From Streptomyces pactum (GTDB taxonomy: Bacteria > Actinomycetota > Actinomycetes > Streptomycetales > Streptomycetaceae): a DNA stretch of 64,000 bases. Location of the stretch: the NCBI RefSeq assembly GCF_016031615.1, contig NZ_JACYXC010000002.1, forward strand, positions 186,001 to 250,000, written 5' to 3'. Of this stretch, positions 25,779 to 34,695 are shown piece after piece. Made by a program: the position numbers and the translations under genes. Numbering within the stretch: position 1 is the stretch's first letter; the number at the start of each line of letters is the position of its first letter. The notes beneath the pieces are model-generated. The model was not told the DNA's origin. It did not search any database and was given only the letters and a program-made list of their open reading frames with translations.

Positions 25779-25934
25779 GTGAGTTACACCAGCAAAGCCG
25801 AAGCGCCGATCTACGACCGCCTCGTGCAGGAGAGAGGCGACGTGCCGGCCGAGGTGCGTCAGACCGCCGAACGGACCCTGCGGGAGGTGGAGCGGGCGAT
25901 GGACTTCCGGGTCCCCCGCCCGCTCGCTCGCTGA
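25779..25934 (+). CDS. Small conserved-looking protein, 51 aa
   Basis: A 51-aa basic/acidic helical protein starting at GTG with GGAAGGG 9 nt upstream. The sequence begins MSYTSKAEAPIYDRLVQERG and contains VRQTAERTLREVERAMDFR, a predicted amphipathic helix. The codon use is normal for the region, and the ribosome site is good, so it is a convincing small gene. I believe similar short proteins occur in other streptomycetes, but this could not be checked. TAAACT at 25713-25718 is a possible -10 box. Function unknown. It is transcribed away from the XRE-cupin regulator. Confidence 0.7.
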   Translation: MSYTSKAEAPIYDRLVQERGDVPAEVRQTAERTLREVERAMDFRVPRPLAR

Positions 25935-26834
25935 CCTCACGCAGGGCGCCGCCGACCGTGCGCGGGGCGGCCGGCGGCCGGAATCCCGGGCCGCCGCCCC
26001 CTGACACGGCGCCACCACCGTCCGGTGCCGCGCCGCGGCCGCCACGCCGCCGCCCCACCGGCACCCTGCGGCAGAGCCGCCGTACGACCGCCGCCCTGTG
26101 GACGCGCGCCTGAGCCGACGCCGTGACGCCGGTGCCCCGGCGGGCCGACGCCGCCACCGCCGCGCGGCCTCCGCCGCCGTGTTCCCCAACGCCCGCGCCG
26201 CTTCCCGGCACCCCGTCGCCTCCGGCACCGTGTCTTCCCGGTCCCTCGCCGTCTCTCCGGGCACCGTGGCACGTCCCGGGCACCTCGCTCTCCTCCCGGT
26301 GTGCCGTGCCGTGGCCGCTGATGCCGCGCCCGGTCCCGCCGGGCCGCTCCGCCTCCGGTCGGCCGGCGCCGGTCGCCGAAGGGGCGCCGGGTACCCCCCG
26401 TCCCTCCGGCCGCCGGTGCTGCCCGGGCCGGGCGCCGGTGGTGCCGGGCGTCGTGGTGCGCGCCCCGGTTCCAGCCGTCGGGCCGCCACCCGGCGGCTGA
26501 TGGGTGGTGAGGTGCGGACGCCGCGGCGCGGCGGAATCCGGACAGCGCACCGGCCGGATCCCCGCTGTCTTTACGGGCGTTTTCCCCACCTTGCCCCATC
26601 CGCGGGCCACCGCCGCGGCCGCTCGTGACCAGGGAATGGAGTGATGCCGGTCACGCGGAACGGGCGCGGTGTTAGTCATTCCCGTGGCACGTGACCCGCA
26701 CGGTGCCCGGCCACCGGGGTGCGGCCCCGCCCTCGTCACGCGCCGGCCACCGCACGGTGGGCGCGCCGGGCCCGTTCCCGGAGCGGCGCGGCCCGCCACC
26801 GGACGGGTCCGGTGCGTCCCGCCGCTCCGGCAGG
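25935..26834. other. 900-bp region without a recognised gene
   Basis: Long open frames exist on both strands, but their translations are low-complexity Arg/Gly/Pro with no family match. A stretch of lower GC lies at about 26565-26690. An unrecognised small RNA or degraded gene cannot be excluded. Confidence 0.4.
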
Positions 26835-28235
26835 TCAGCCGCCGAACACCTGGGTCCAGTACGTGCCGGCGGTGCCGCCCGCCGTGTAACCGACACCGAG
26901 CCAGGTGAAGTCGGGGGAGAGGATGTTGGCCCGGTGGCCGGGGCTGTCCATCCAGTCCTGCACCACCCCGGCGGGGGTGCGCCGGCCGCAGGCGATGTTC
27001 TCGCCGATGGTCCGGTGTCCGCACCCCGCGGCGGCGGCCCGGTGCCACGGCTCGCGCCCCTCGGGGCTGGTGTGGGCGAAGAAGTCGCGGGCCGCCATGT
27101 CGTCACTGTGGGCCTGCGCGGCGGCGGTCAGCGAGGCGTCGTGGGCGAGCGGCCCCAGACCGGCGGCGGCCCGCTCGGCGTTGGTGAGCGCGATGACCTC
27201 CGCCGCGAGCCGGGCCAGCCCCGCCGAGGAGTACGGCTCCGCCCACACCACGGTCCAGTACATCCCGTCCGGGCCGCCCCCGACCGCCCGGCCGGCGCCC
27301 ACGTGAACCAGGCGGCGGTCACGGAACGGCCCCCCGCGCCCTTCCTCACCGAGGCAGAACGCCACCAGCTCGGCGGCCGTCCGGGCCCCCGCGACCAGGT
27401 GTTCGGCGACGGCCAGGCACCGGTATCCGGCGGCGGCGACCCGGTGGTGGACGGAGGTCCCGTCCGGACCCACCGCGCCGAGCACTCCACGGGCGGCCAT
27501 CGCCTCGGCATGGGCCCGGGCCGCCGCCGCGAGCCGCGCGTCGAACGCCACCGGCGGAACGCCGAACCGCAGCCGTGCCGCGTTCACGGCGTCGAGGAAA
27601 CCGTCCGGCACCGCCCCGCCACCCGGGGCGGCCGCCACCACCCCGGCCGCGGCTCCGGGGTTCGTGGCACCGGTCGGCCCGGCGCCCGGACCGGGGACGG
27701 TGGGACGGTCCGGGCGTCCGGACCGCGCGGGACCGGACCGCGCGGGTGGGGCGGCGTCGTCCAGGACGTCCACCCCGAAGTCCCGGGCCACGCCCGCCAG
27801 TCCGTCCGCGTACCCCTGCCCCAGCGCGCGCAGCTTCCAGCCGGTGCCCCGCCGGTACAGCTCGGCGAGGAGCAGCACCGTCTCCCCGGAGGGCGGGGGC
27901 GGGGTGAATCCGGCGACCGGCACCCCGTCCGCCCCCAGGACGCTCAGGGCGGGCACCGGCAACCGCCCGAACGGGGCGGCGGGGTCGGCGGGGGAGACCA
28001 CCACCGTGACCCGGCCGGCCCCTGGGCGCAGCCGCCGGGGTTCCACGGTCACGGTGTCGCCCCGCAGCCGCGCGCCGGGTGCCGAGGGCTGGTTGAAGAA
28101 GACGAAGTCGCCGTCCCCGGACACCCTTCCGTCGTCACCGGTGATCAGCACCGAGACGTCGAAGGGGCCGGGCACGCGCAGGGACAGCGGGCCGTCGGGC
28201 AGCTCCGTGTTGCCGCCCGCCACCAGCTCCCGCAC
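26835..28235 (-). CDS. TerD-CAP-CAP fusion protein
   Basis: A 466-aa protein. Residues 1-165 are a TerD (tellurite/stress) domain: LVAGGNTELPDGPLSLRVPG and GDGDFVFFNQPSAPG, the calcium-site region. A Pro/Gly/Ala linker follows to about 200. Two CAP/SCP-like domains come next: the first (about 205-330) is divergent, the second (about 335-466) is canonical with LTNAERAAAGLGPL, AQAHSDDMAARDFFAHTSPEG, ENIACG and DSPGHRANIL. Start GTG has GGAGG 6 nt upstream. CAP domains are usually secreted, TerD domains cytoplasmic; no signal peptide is seen, so the whole protein should be cytoplasmic unless exported by another route. Function unknown. Confidence 0.85.
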   Translation of the reverse strand: MRELVAGGNTELPDGPLSLRVPGPFDVSVLITGDDGRVSGDGDFVFFNQPSAPGARLRGDTVTVEPRRLRPGAGRVTVVVSPADPAAPFGRLPVPALSVLGADGVPVAGFTPPPPSGETVLLLAELYRRGTGWKLRALGQGYADGLAGVARDFGVDVLDDAAPPARSGPARSGRPDRPTVPGPGAGPTGATNPGAAAGVVAAAPGGGAVPDGFLDAVNAARLRFGVPPVAFDARLAAAARAHAEAMAARGVLGAVGPDGTSVHHRVAAAGYRCLAVAEHLVAGARTAAELVAFCLGEEGRGGPFRDRRLVHVGAGRAVGGGPDGMYWTVVWAEPYSSAGLARLAAEVIALTNAERAAAGLGPLAHDASLTAAAQAHSDDMAARDFFAHTSPEGREPWHRAAAAGCGHRTIGENIACGRRTPAGVVQDWMDSPGHRANILSPDFTWLGVGYTAGGTAGTYWTQVFGG

Positions 28236-28952
28236 CTCGCCACCTCCGTCCCGACGGTCCACGTCCCGTCCGGGGCCGGCACCGCCCCAACGGGTTCCGG
28301 TCGGAGAACGCCCGGGTGCCGCCAGGGGTTCCGTGCCGGGCGGATCGTCGCGACGGGCAGCCGGTCATGACCGGCCACCGCCGTCGGGCGGCCGGGTCAC
28401 CGACGGTCCGGCCGGGGTGGGACGGCGGTGGCCGAAACGGGACGGCGGTGACCGGGACCGGGACGGCGGCCTGGCGATGGGCGGAGGCCCGGGCAGGGGC
28501 GGTCCGTCTCCCGCCGTGGGCGTCCGCCGGCCGGGGGCGCCGCGGAGTGCGGAGCCGGGGTCGCCGGGCGCGGGCGGCGACCGCGGGGGCCCGGACCGCC
28601 GACGCGTCAGGTTGCCGGTCCCAGGGCGTCGGACCGCGCCCGGCCCCGGCCTCCGCCGGCTTGCGGCCCTGTCCGCCGACCGCGGTCGTCAGGGCCCTGC
28701 CCGTGGCCCACCGGCGTTCCCCCGGCCGACTGCCGGGCTCCCTCCGGCCAGCTGCCGGGCCTCCGCAGACGGACCGCCGCACGGGCGGCCGCGCGGAGTG
28801 CCGGTGCGCCGGCGCCCGCAGCCGCCCGGGCCGGGTCGGTCCGTGACGGCCGGTGCACGGCATCGATCCGAACGGCATGACAGCCCACGGTGTGGCCGGT
28901 CCGGTGCCTGACGGTACGGCGGCTCGGGGTGCGTCGGTCGCCGGGTGACGGC
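28236..28952. other. Intergenic region without a recognised gene
   Basis: About 720 bp. GGGACGGCGGTG-like units recur three times between about 28419 and 28470. Open frames here translate to low-complexity sequence. The promoter of the TerD-CAP gene should lie near the left end. Confidence 0.4.
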
Positions 28953-30071
28953 TCATGGCCGGGTGGTGAAGCAGCCGAGTGAGGAGTCGGGCAGTGACCG
29001 GACACGGGTCCCGAACGGGCGGCTGATCCGGTCGAGCACGGCGAGCAGCCACGCGCGGTCCTCGGCCGAGGCGTGCCACAGCCGCATCCGCCGGGCGTGC
29101 AGCGGGTGGACGCGCAACGAGCGGAGCCGGCCGGTGGCCCCCTCCACCGTGGCCAGGTAGAGCGGCCGCAGGTCGTCCCGGTACCGCTCGTACCCCTCGA
29201 TGCCCTCGTAGTCGTCGATCAGGTCGCCGCAGCCGTACAGCACCAGCCGGCCGCGGTAGACCTCCACCGGACGCGGGTGGTGCGAGGAGTGGCCGTGCAC
29301 CAGGTCCACCCCGCCGTCCACCAGCGCGTGCGCGAACCCGACGTCCTCGGGGGAGACCTGGTAACCCCAGTTGGAGCCCCAGTGGACCGAGACCACCGTC
29401 ACGTCACCGGGTCGTGCCGCCCGGCGGAGCCGTCCGGCCACGTCCGCCGCGGCGGCGGCCGTGGGCCGTTCCACCAGCGCCACTCCGCTCCGGTCGGCGG
29501 TGGCCGCCCAGTGCGGTGGAATGCCGCTGGACGGCATGCCGATCGCGAGGATCACGACGCGCCGGCCGCCGCCGACCGGCACGAGGGCGGGCCGCCACGC
29601 CCGGGCGGAGTCCAGGCCCGCACCCGCCGTCCGCAGCCGGGCCGCGGCCAGCTGGTCGAGGGTCTCGGCCAGCCCCGGGCGGCCGAAGTCCAGCACATGG
29701 TTGTTCGCCAGGACACAGACGTCCGGGCGGACCGAGGCCAGGCAGGGCAGGTTCGCCGGCGCCATCCGGTAGTGGATGCCCTTGTCCGGGGCGTAGCTGT
29801 CCGCTTGGGTGACACCGGTCTCCAGATTGATCACGCGGACGTCGGGGGCGGCCGTGTCGAGCACCGCCGCGGCGTCCCCCCACGGCCAGCCGAAGTCCAC
29901 CGGGCGGGGGATCGGCCCGTTCGCCGCCTCCGCCAGCTCCACATAGCCGCGCGCGTCCCGGATGTACGACTCCCGCAGCTGCGGGTCACCCGGATGCGGA
30001 AGGATCTGGTCGACCCCGCGGCCGAGCATCACGTCGCCGCACAGCGACAACGTGACCAGGTCGCCGCTCAC
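28953..30071 (-). CDS. CapA family protein (poly-gamma-glutamate synthesis type)
   Basis: A 372-aa metallophosphatase-like CapA protein: LSLCGDVMLGRGVDQ (first metal site), INLETGVTQAD, VLANNHVLDFGRPGL, VSVHWGSNWGYQ and LVHGHSSHHPRPVEVYRG with the metal-binding His residues, ending near YGCGDLIDDYEG. Named after the Bacillus PGA-synthesis protein, but most family members are isolated enzymes of unknown substrate. No signal peptide or membrane helix, and no capB or capC neighbours, so polyglutamate synthesis is not supported here. It may be a phosphoesterase. Confidence 0.85.
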   Translation of the reverse strand: MSGDLVTLSLCGDVMLGRGVDQILPHPGDPQLRESYIRDARGYVELAEAANGPIPRPVDFGWPWGDAAAVLDTAAPDVRVINLETGVTQADSYAPDKGIHYRMAPANLPCLASVRPDVCVLANNHVLDFGRPGLAETLDQLAAARLRTAGAGLDSARAWRPALVPVGGGRRVVILAIGMPSSGIPPHWAATADRSGVALVERPTAAAAADVAGRLRRAARPGDVTVVSVHWGSNWGYQVSPEDVGFAHALVDGGVDLVHGHSSHHPRPVEVYRGRLVLYGCGDLIDDYEGIEGYERYRDDLRPLYLATVEGATGRLRSLRVHPLHARRMRLWHASAEDRAWLLAVLDRISRPFGTRVRSLPDSSLGCFTTRP

Positions 30072-30683
30072 TCCTCCAGGCTAGGACGCCCGGCGGCCGG
30101 CCCGCGCCCTCGTACACGCCCCCCGCCTTCGGCGGGTCCGGCTTCCGTGCCGGGCCCGGTGTGTCGGGCTTCCGTGCCGGGCCCGGTGCGTACGGTTTCC
30201 GTGCCCGTCCGGTGTGCGTACGGCTCCGCGTACGGTTTCCGTGCCGGGTCCGGCCCGTACGGCTTCCGCGCCGGCCCCCGCCTCGGCGACGCCGATCCTG
30301 TGCTGCGTGTGCCCGGCCCCCGACGCCCGGGACTCCGGCCCTCGGGCTTCCGGCGGCCCGCGTCCCGCGAGGCGGCCCGCTCCCGGGTGCGTCCTGCTCC
30401 CCCGTGGTGGCGGCGCGCTCGGCGCTGTTCGGCCATGCGGTGACGTGGCCGCGCCGGCTCCGGGTGCTGCCGCCGGGGGTGCCTCGTGCCGGTCCGGCAG
30501 GTCGCGAAGGCCGGTACGGCGGCCGAGCGGCGCCTGTACCGGCCGGTGGCGCGGCCGCGCACCGCGTGGATCCGCGGGCTTGCGCCGGCACCGGGGACGC
30601 TGCCGGCCGTGCCGGAGGGCTGGCGGGTCCAGGGCCGGGGCGGATGTGTGCCCCGCCGGTGAAAGCCGGCCGGGGCACGGGTG
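30072..30683. other. Intergenic region with degenerate tandem repeats
   Basis: About 610 bp between HxlR and CapA genes, both on the minus strand. It carries the CTTCCGTGCCGGG repeats (30139-30274) and a short hairpin CCCGCC-TTC-GGCGGG (30122-30136). No credible gene. Confidence 0.5.
30139..30274. repeat. Degenerate tandem repeats, about six units
   Basis: Imperfect units of about 27 bp (some shorter) built on CGGCTTCCGTGCCGGGCCCGGT, with variants CGGTTTCCGTGC and CGGCTCCGCGTA. Likely slippage-derived; no coding role seen. Confidence 0.65.
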
Positions 30684-31118
30684 TCATCCGGCGTCGTAGC
30701 GACGGCGCGCGCTCTCGATCTCTTCATGGTGGTCCGTGACCCACTGGGCGAGCGCGTGGACGATGGTGCGCAGGCTCTCGCCCAGTGGCGTCAGTTGGTA
30801 CTCGACGCGCGGGGGCACCTCGGCGTAGACGGTGCGGGAGACGACTCCGTCGCGTTCCAGGTGGCGCAGGGTGAGGGTGAGCATGCGCTGGGAGATGCCC
30901 GGAACCCGCTGCTGCAGGGCGCTGAACCGCAGGGGACCGCGGCTGAGGATGCCGATGACCAGGACGGACCACTTGTCGCCGATCCGGTCGAGGGTCTCCC
31001 GGACCGTCCGGCCGTTGTCCGGCCAGCTCTCGCACGGGTGGGGGGCATCGGCGGGCCAGGCGTCGTCCTGGTGCGGGGCGGCGGCACGGTCAGGATCACC
31101 GGTGTGCTCTGCGTACAT
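30684..31118 (-). CDS. HxlR-family transcriptional regulator
   Basis: A 144-aa HxlR winged-helix regulator: RETLDRIGDKWSVLVIGIL, GPLRFSALQQRVPGISQRMLTLTLRHLERDGVVSR and TVYAEVPPRVEYQLTPLGESL are all signature stretches. Cys29 in HPCESWPD sits where redox- or electrophile-sensing members (YodB-like) carry their sensor Cys. The ATG at 31118 is preferred over the TTG one codon earlier. It is divergent from a VOC gene with only 77 bp between; the dyad GTGA-N5-TCAC at 31132-31144 may be its operator. It probably controls the VOC gene. Confidence 0.9.
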   Translation of the reverse strand: MYAEHTGDPDRAAAPHQDDAWPADAPHPCESWPDNGRTVRETLDRIGDKWSVLVIGILSRGPLRFSALQQRVPGISQRMLTLTLRHLERDGVVSRTVYAEVPPRVEYQLTPLGESLRTIVHALAQWVTDHHEEIESARRRYDAG

Positions 31119-31195
31119 CAATGTGCCTTTTGTGAGGTTGTCACTGCATCCCTATGGTGGGGCTACGCACTAATCGTAACCAAGCGAGGAGTGAC

Positions 31196-31720
31196 ATGCC
31201 GGTCCAGCGTCTCAACCACGCCGTGCTCCACGTCCGCGACGTCGAGCGCAGCATCTCCTTCTACACCGACGTGCTGAACTTCCGCGTCAACCACCGCCTC
31301 CACGCCGACGGCGACCAGGTGCCCGAGGCCGCGTTCCTGCAGGCCGAGGGGTCGAGCAACGACCACGACCTGGCCCTCATGCAGATCGAGGGCCCGGCTT
31401 CCCCGCAGAGCCCGGGCCGACGTCCCGGGCTCGCGCACCTGGCGTGGGAGGTGGACACCCTGGCCGAACTCCGGCAGATCCGCGGCAAGCTGCTGCGGGC
31501 AGGTCTGCTGACCCATGAGATCGACCACGGCACCACCGCGTCGCTGTACGCCGACGACCCGGACGGCCTGAAGTTCGAGGTGTGCTGGCTGGTGCCCGCC
31601 GACAGGATCAACGAGGTGACCCGCGAGGCCTTCGCACCGCTCGACCTGGACGCGGTCATCGCGCGATTCGGCACCGACCTCCCCGGCGGGACCGGCAGCT
31701 GCGCTCCGGCTCGCCACTGA
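31196..31720 (+). CDS. VOC family protein, catechol-dioxygenase-like
   Basis: A 174-aa VOC-fold protein: LNHAVLHVRDVERSISFYTDVLNFRV, HDLALMQIEGP, GLAHLAWEVDTLAELRQIRGKL and EIDHGTTASLYADDPDGLKFEVCW. It resembles extradiol dioxygenase or glyoxalase-type enzymes, with His and Glu residues at the metal-site positions. Start ATG has GAGGA upstream. It is divergent from a HxlR regulator with a sensor-type Cys, as in quinone/catechol detoxification systems, so a role in handling aromatic or electrophilic compounds is plausible but inferred. A clean terminator follows. Confidence 0.87.
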   Translation: MPVQRLNHAVLHVRDVERSISFYTDVLNFRVNHRLHADGDQVPEAAFLQAEGSSNDHDLALMQIEGPASPQSPGRRPGLAHLAWEVDTLAELRQIRGKLLRAGLLTHEIDHGTTASLYADDPDGLKFEVCWLVPADRINEVTREAFAPLDLDAVIARFGTDLPGGTGSCAPARH

Positions 31721-31739
31721 ACCGGCGAGCGCTGTCCTC

Positions 31740-31772
31740 CCCCGGCGGGCCGTCGGGCGCGGCCCGCCGGGG
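31740..31772 (+). terminator. Terminator hairpin after the VOC gene
   Basis: Perfect 13-bp stem CCCCGGCGGGCCG / CGGCCCGCCGGGG with a 7-nt loop, 20 nt past the stop codon. Confidence 0.8.
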
Positions 31773-32016
31773 CGCGGTCTCCCCCCGCCCCGGCGGACCA
31801 CCCCGCTGTCCAGCGGGCTCCCGTAACCAAGGCGGGCGGCGGGCACCGCGCCGCCGGCCGCCCGTCCCGGGTTGGGCCGAAGGAGTCACCCCGGCGCCCG
31901 TACCCGTTTCGTTCGTTGACGGGGTGTCAGGACGCCGATTCACTCACGCGGGGGGAGCACGTCCGCGCGGCGCGGGCACGTCCGCCGTGTCCCGCCGCAT
32001 GCCGAAGGGAGAGCCC

Positions 32017-34527
32017 GTGCGCCGGATGAGGCCCCGCCCGGGACGTACCGCGCTGCTCGTCACCGCCGGCCTGCTCGTCACGGCCCTCCCGCACGCCTCG
32101 GCCGGGCCCTCGGCCGCGACGGACGGACCGGTGCCCTGGATCACCGCCGGCGCCGCCGTGCACCCGGTGCGGGAGGGCCGGACCGCCACCGTGACGCTCA
32201 CCGTGACCACCGCGGACGGGACACCGCTGGACCGCCCGGTCACCGTCGGCCACACCGCCGCCGGCGGCACCGCCACTGCGGGCGCCGACTACGCCCCGGC
32301 CACCGGCACCGTCACCTTCCCGGCGGGCACGCCCTCCGGCGCCCGGCGCGCCGTCCGGCTCCGCACGGTGCGGGACCCGAGGCCCGAGGTGGCCGAGACC
32401 GTCCGGTTGCGGCTGCGGGCCACCGGCGCCGCCGTGCCCGCGACCGGCCCGCTGGTGGTCATCGACGCGCACGGCCTGCCCTACCTCGACACCCGGCTCC
32501 CGGTGCACCGCAGGGTGCGGGACCTGCTGGGCCGGATGACCCTCGCCGAGAAGATCGGCCAGATGACCCAGGCGGAACGCCGGGCGCTGCGGACACCGGG
32601 CGACATCGCCACCCACCACCTCGGCTCCCTGCTCTCCGGTGGGGGTTCGGCCCCCAGCCCCAACACGCCACGGGCGTGGGCCCGGATGGTGGACGGCTTC
32701 CAGCTGCGCACCCGCGCCACCCGGCTGCAGATCCCGCTGCTCTACGGCGTGGACGCGGTGCACGGCCACAACAACGTCACCGGCACCGTGATCATGCCGC
32801 ACAACATCGGATTGGGCGCCGCCCGTGACCCGCGCCTCGCCGAGCGCACCGCGGCGGTCACCGCCACCGAGACGCGGGCCACCGGCGTGCCCTGGACCTT
32901 CGCCCCCTGCCTGTGCGTCACCCGCGACGAACGCTGGGGCCGCTCGTACGAGTCCTTCGGCGAGGACCCGGCGCTGGTCACCGCGCTGACCTCGGTCGTC
33001 CGCGGCCTCCAGGGCGCACCGGACGGCCGGGACCTGGACCGCCCGGACAAGGTGCTGGCCACCGCCAAGCACTACGTGGGCGACGGCGGCACCGCCTACG
33101 GGTCCTCCTCCACCGACGGCTACACCATCGACCAGGGCGTCACCCGGGTCCGCCGGGCGGAACTGGAAGCGGTCCACCTCGCCCCGTACCGCCGGGCGGT
33201 GCGCCGCGGTGTCGGCTCGGTCATGCCGTCCTACTCCTCGGTGGACCTCCTCGGCGACCGCGCCGGACCGGTGAAGATGCACGCCCACGCCGAGCTGATC
33301 AGCCGGGTGCTCAAGGGGCGGATGGGCTTTCGCGGCTTCACCGTCAGCGACTGGCAGGCCATCGACCAGCTCCCCGGCGACTACGCCGACGACGTGCGCA
33401 CCTCGGTCAACGCCGGCCTCGACATGATCATGGTGCCGAACGCCTACCGGACCTTCCAGCGGACGCTGCGGGCCGAGGTGGCGGCGGCCCGGGTGAGCAC
33501 CGCGCGGATCGACGACGCGGTCTCCCGCATCCTCACCCAGAAGTTCCGGCTCGGCCTCTTCGAACGGCCCTACGCGGACACCTCACGGCTGCCGGACGTC
33601 GGTTCGGCCGGGCACCGGGCGGTGGCCCGGGAGGCCGCCGCCGCCTCCCAGGTCCTGCTGAAGAACGCGGGCGGGCTGCTGCCCCTGAAACCCACCCAGA
33701 AGGTGTACGTGGCCGGGTCCAACGCCGACGACCTGGGGCACCAGGCCGGCGGCTGGACCATCAGCTGGCAGGGCTCCTCCGGCGACATCACCCGCGGCAC
33801 CACCGTCCTGGACGCCATGCGGCGGGCCGCCCCGGGCGCGGCCATCACCTACTCCGAGGACGCCTCCCGGCCCGTCCGCGGCCACGACGTGGGGGTGGTC
33901 GTGGTCGGCGAGGCCCCGTACGCGGAGGGCGTCGGCGACGTGGGCAACGGCCACGACCTGGCGCTGTCCGCCGCCGACCGGGCCGCCGTGGACCGGGTCT
34001 GCGCCGCGCTGCGCTGCGCCGTGCTGGTGGTCTCCGGACGGCCCCAGCTCATCGGCGACCGCCTGGGGGCCATCGACGCCCTGGTCGCCTCCTGGCTGCC
34101 GGGGACGGAGGGCGACGGGGTCGCCGACGTCCTCTACGGCCGGCGGCCGTTCACCGGCCGGCTGCCGGTGAGCTGGCCCCGCTCCGCGGCGCAGCTGCCG
34201 ATCAACGTGGGCGACCGCGACTACGATCCGCAGTTCCCCTTCGGCTGGGGTCTCACCACACCGCACCCGGCCCCCGCCGGCGACGGTGCCGCGCGGCTGA
34301 GGTCCCTGGCCGCCGCCGCGGCCGCGACCGAGCGCGCCGGACAGGCCCGCTCCGCGCGGGGCGACCGGATCGCCGGCGCGGCCCGGGCCGTCGTGCAGGC
34401 CAGGGTCGGCACCCGGCTCACCCCGGCGGTGGCCCGGCCCTTCGCCGAGGCCGACCATCTGCTGCTCACCGGCGACCTGACCGGCGCCGTCGCCCGGCTC
34501 ACCGACGCCTACCGCGCCGCCCGCTGA
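32017..34527 (+). CDS. Secreted glycoside hydrolase family 3 (beta-glucosidase-like)
   Basis: An 836-aa secreted protein. A signal peptide (RTALLVTAGLLVTALPHASA) is followed by a Calx-beta-like domain at about 45-150 (AGADYAPATGTVTFPAGTPSG), then the GH3 N-domain with LLYGVDAVHGHNN and KHYVGDGG, and the nucleophile Asp445 in GFTVSDWQAI. The second GH3 domain follows from about 540 (LLKNAGGLLPL, VVVGEAPYAEG). A helical Ala/Arg-rich tail of about 100 residues closes the protein. It probably hydrolyses beta-glucosides outside the cell. The GTG at 32017 follows GAAGGGAGAG; ATGs at 31999 and 32026 are alternatives. Calx-beta plus GH3 is an uncommon arrangement. Confidence 0.9.
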   Translation: MRRMRPRPGRTALLVTAGLLVTALPHASAGPSAATDGPVPWITAGAAVHPVREGRTATVTLTVTTADGTPLDRPVTVGHTAAGGTATAGADYAPATGTVTFPAGTPSGARRAVRLRTVRDPRPEVAETVRLRLRATGAAVPATGPLVVIDAHGLPYLDTRLPVHRRVRDLLGRMTLAEKIGQMTQAERRALRTPGDIATHHLGSLLSGGGSAPSPNTPRAWARMVDGFQLRTRATRLQIPLLYGVDAVHGHNNVTGTVIMPHNIGLGAARDPRLAERTAAVTATETRATGVPWTFAPCLCVTRDERWGRSYESFGEDPALVTALTSVVRGLQGAPDGRDLDRPDKVLATAKHYVGDGGTAYGSSSTDGYTIDQGVTRVRRAELEAVHLAPYRRAVRRGVGSVMPSYSSVDLLGDRAGPVKMHAHAELISRVLKGRMGFRGFTVSDWQAIDQLPGDYADDVRTSVNAGLDMIMVPNAYRTFQRTLRAEVAAARVSTARIDDAVSRILTQKFRLGLFERPYADTSRLPDVGSAGHRAVAREAAAASQVLLKNAGGLLPLKPTQKVYVAGSNADDLGHQAGGWTISWQGSSGDITRGTTVLDAMRRAAPGAAITYSEDASRPVRGHDVGVVVVGEAPYAEGVGDVGNGHDLALSAADRAAVDRVCAALRCAVLVVSGRPQLIGDRLGAIDALVASWLPGTEGDGVADVLYGRRPFTGRLPVSWPRSAAQLPINVGDRDYDPQFPFGWGLTTPHPAPAGDGAARLRSLAAAAAATERAGQARSARGDRIAGAARAVVQARVGTRLTPAVARPFAEADHLLLTGDLTGAVARLTDAYRAAR

Positions 34528-34695
34528 ACCGTCCGCCCGCCCGCGAGGCGCCGGACGGCGGCCCGGGGCCCGGGACCTGACACCGTGCCGGCCGGCGCAC
34601 GGCACGGACATTCCGGTACCGGTCCGGCGCGGGCCTGTGGCACCGCCACCGGCCCGGCGCCCGGTACGGACGTTCCGCCGTGCGGCGCCGGCCGG

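Noticed and set aside
25937..26599. Minus-strand 220-codon frame in the 900-bp gap
   Set aside because: Arg/Gly-rich translation without any recognisable motif or start signal.
28953..30071. Poly-gamma-glutamate biosynthesis locus
   Set aside because: Only a CapA-like gene is present; capB and capC partners are missing.
29986..30687. Minus-strand 233-codon frame containing the tandem repeats
   Set aside because: Low-complexity Arg/Pro/Gly product that overlaps the CapA gene start and has no ribosome site.
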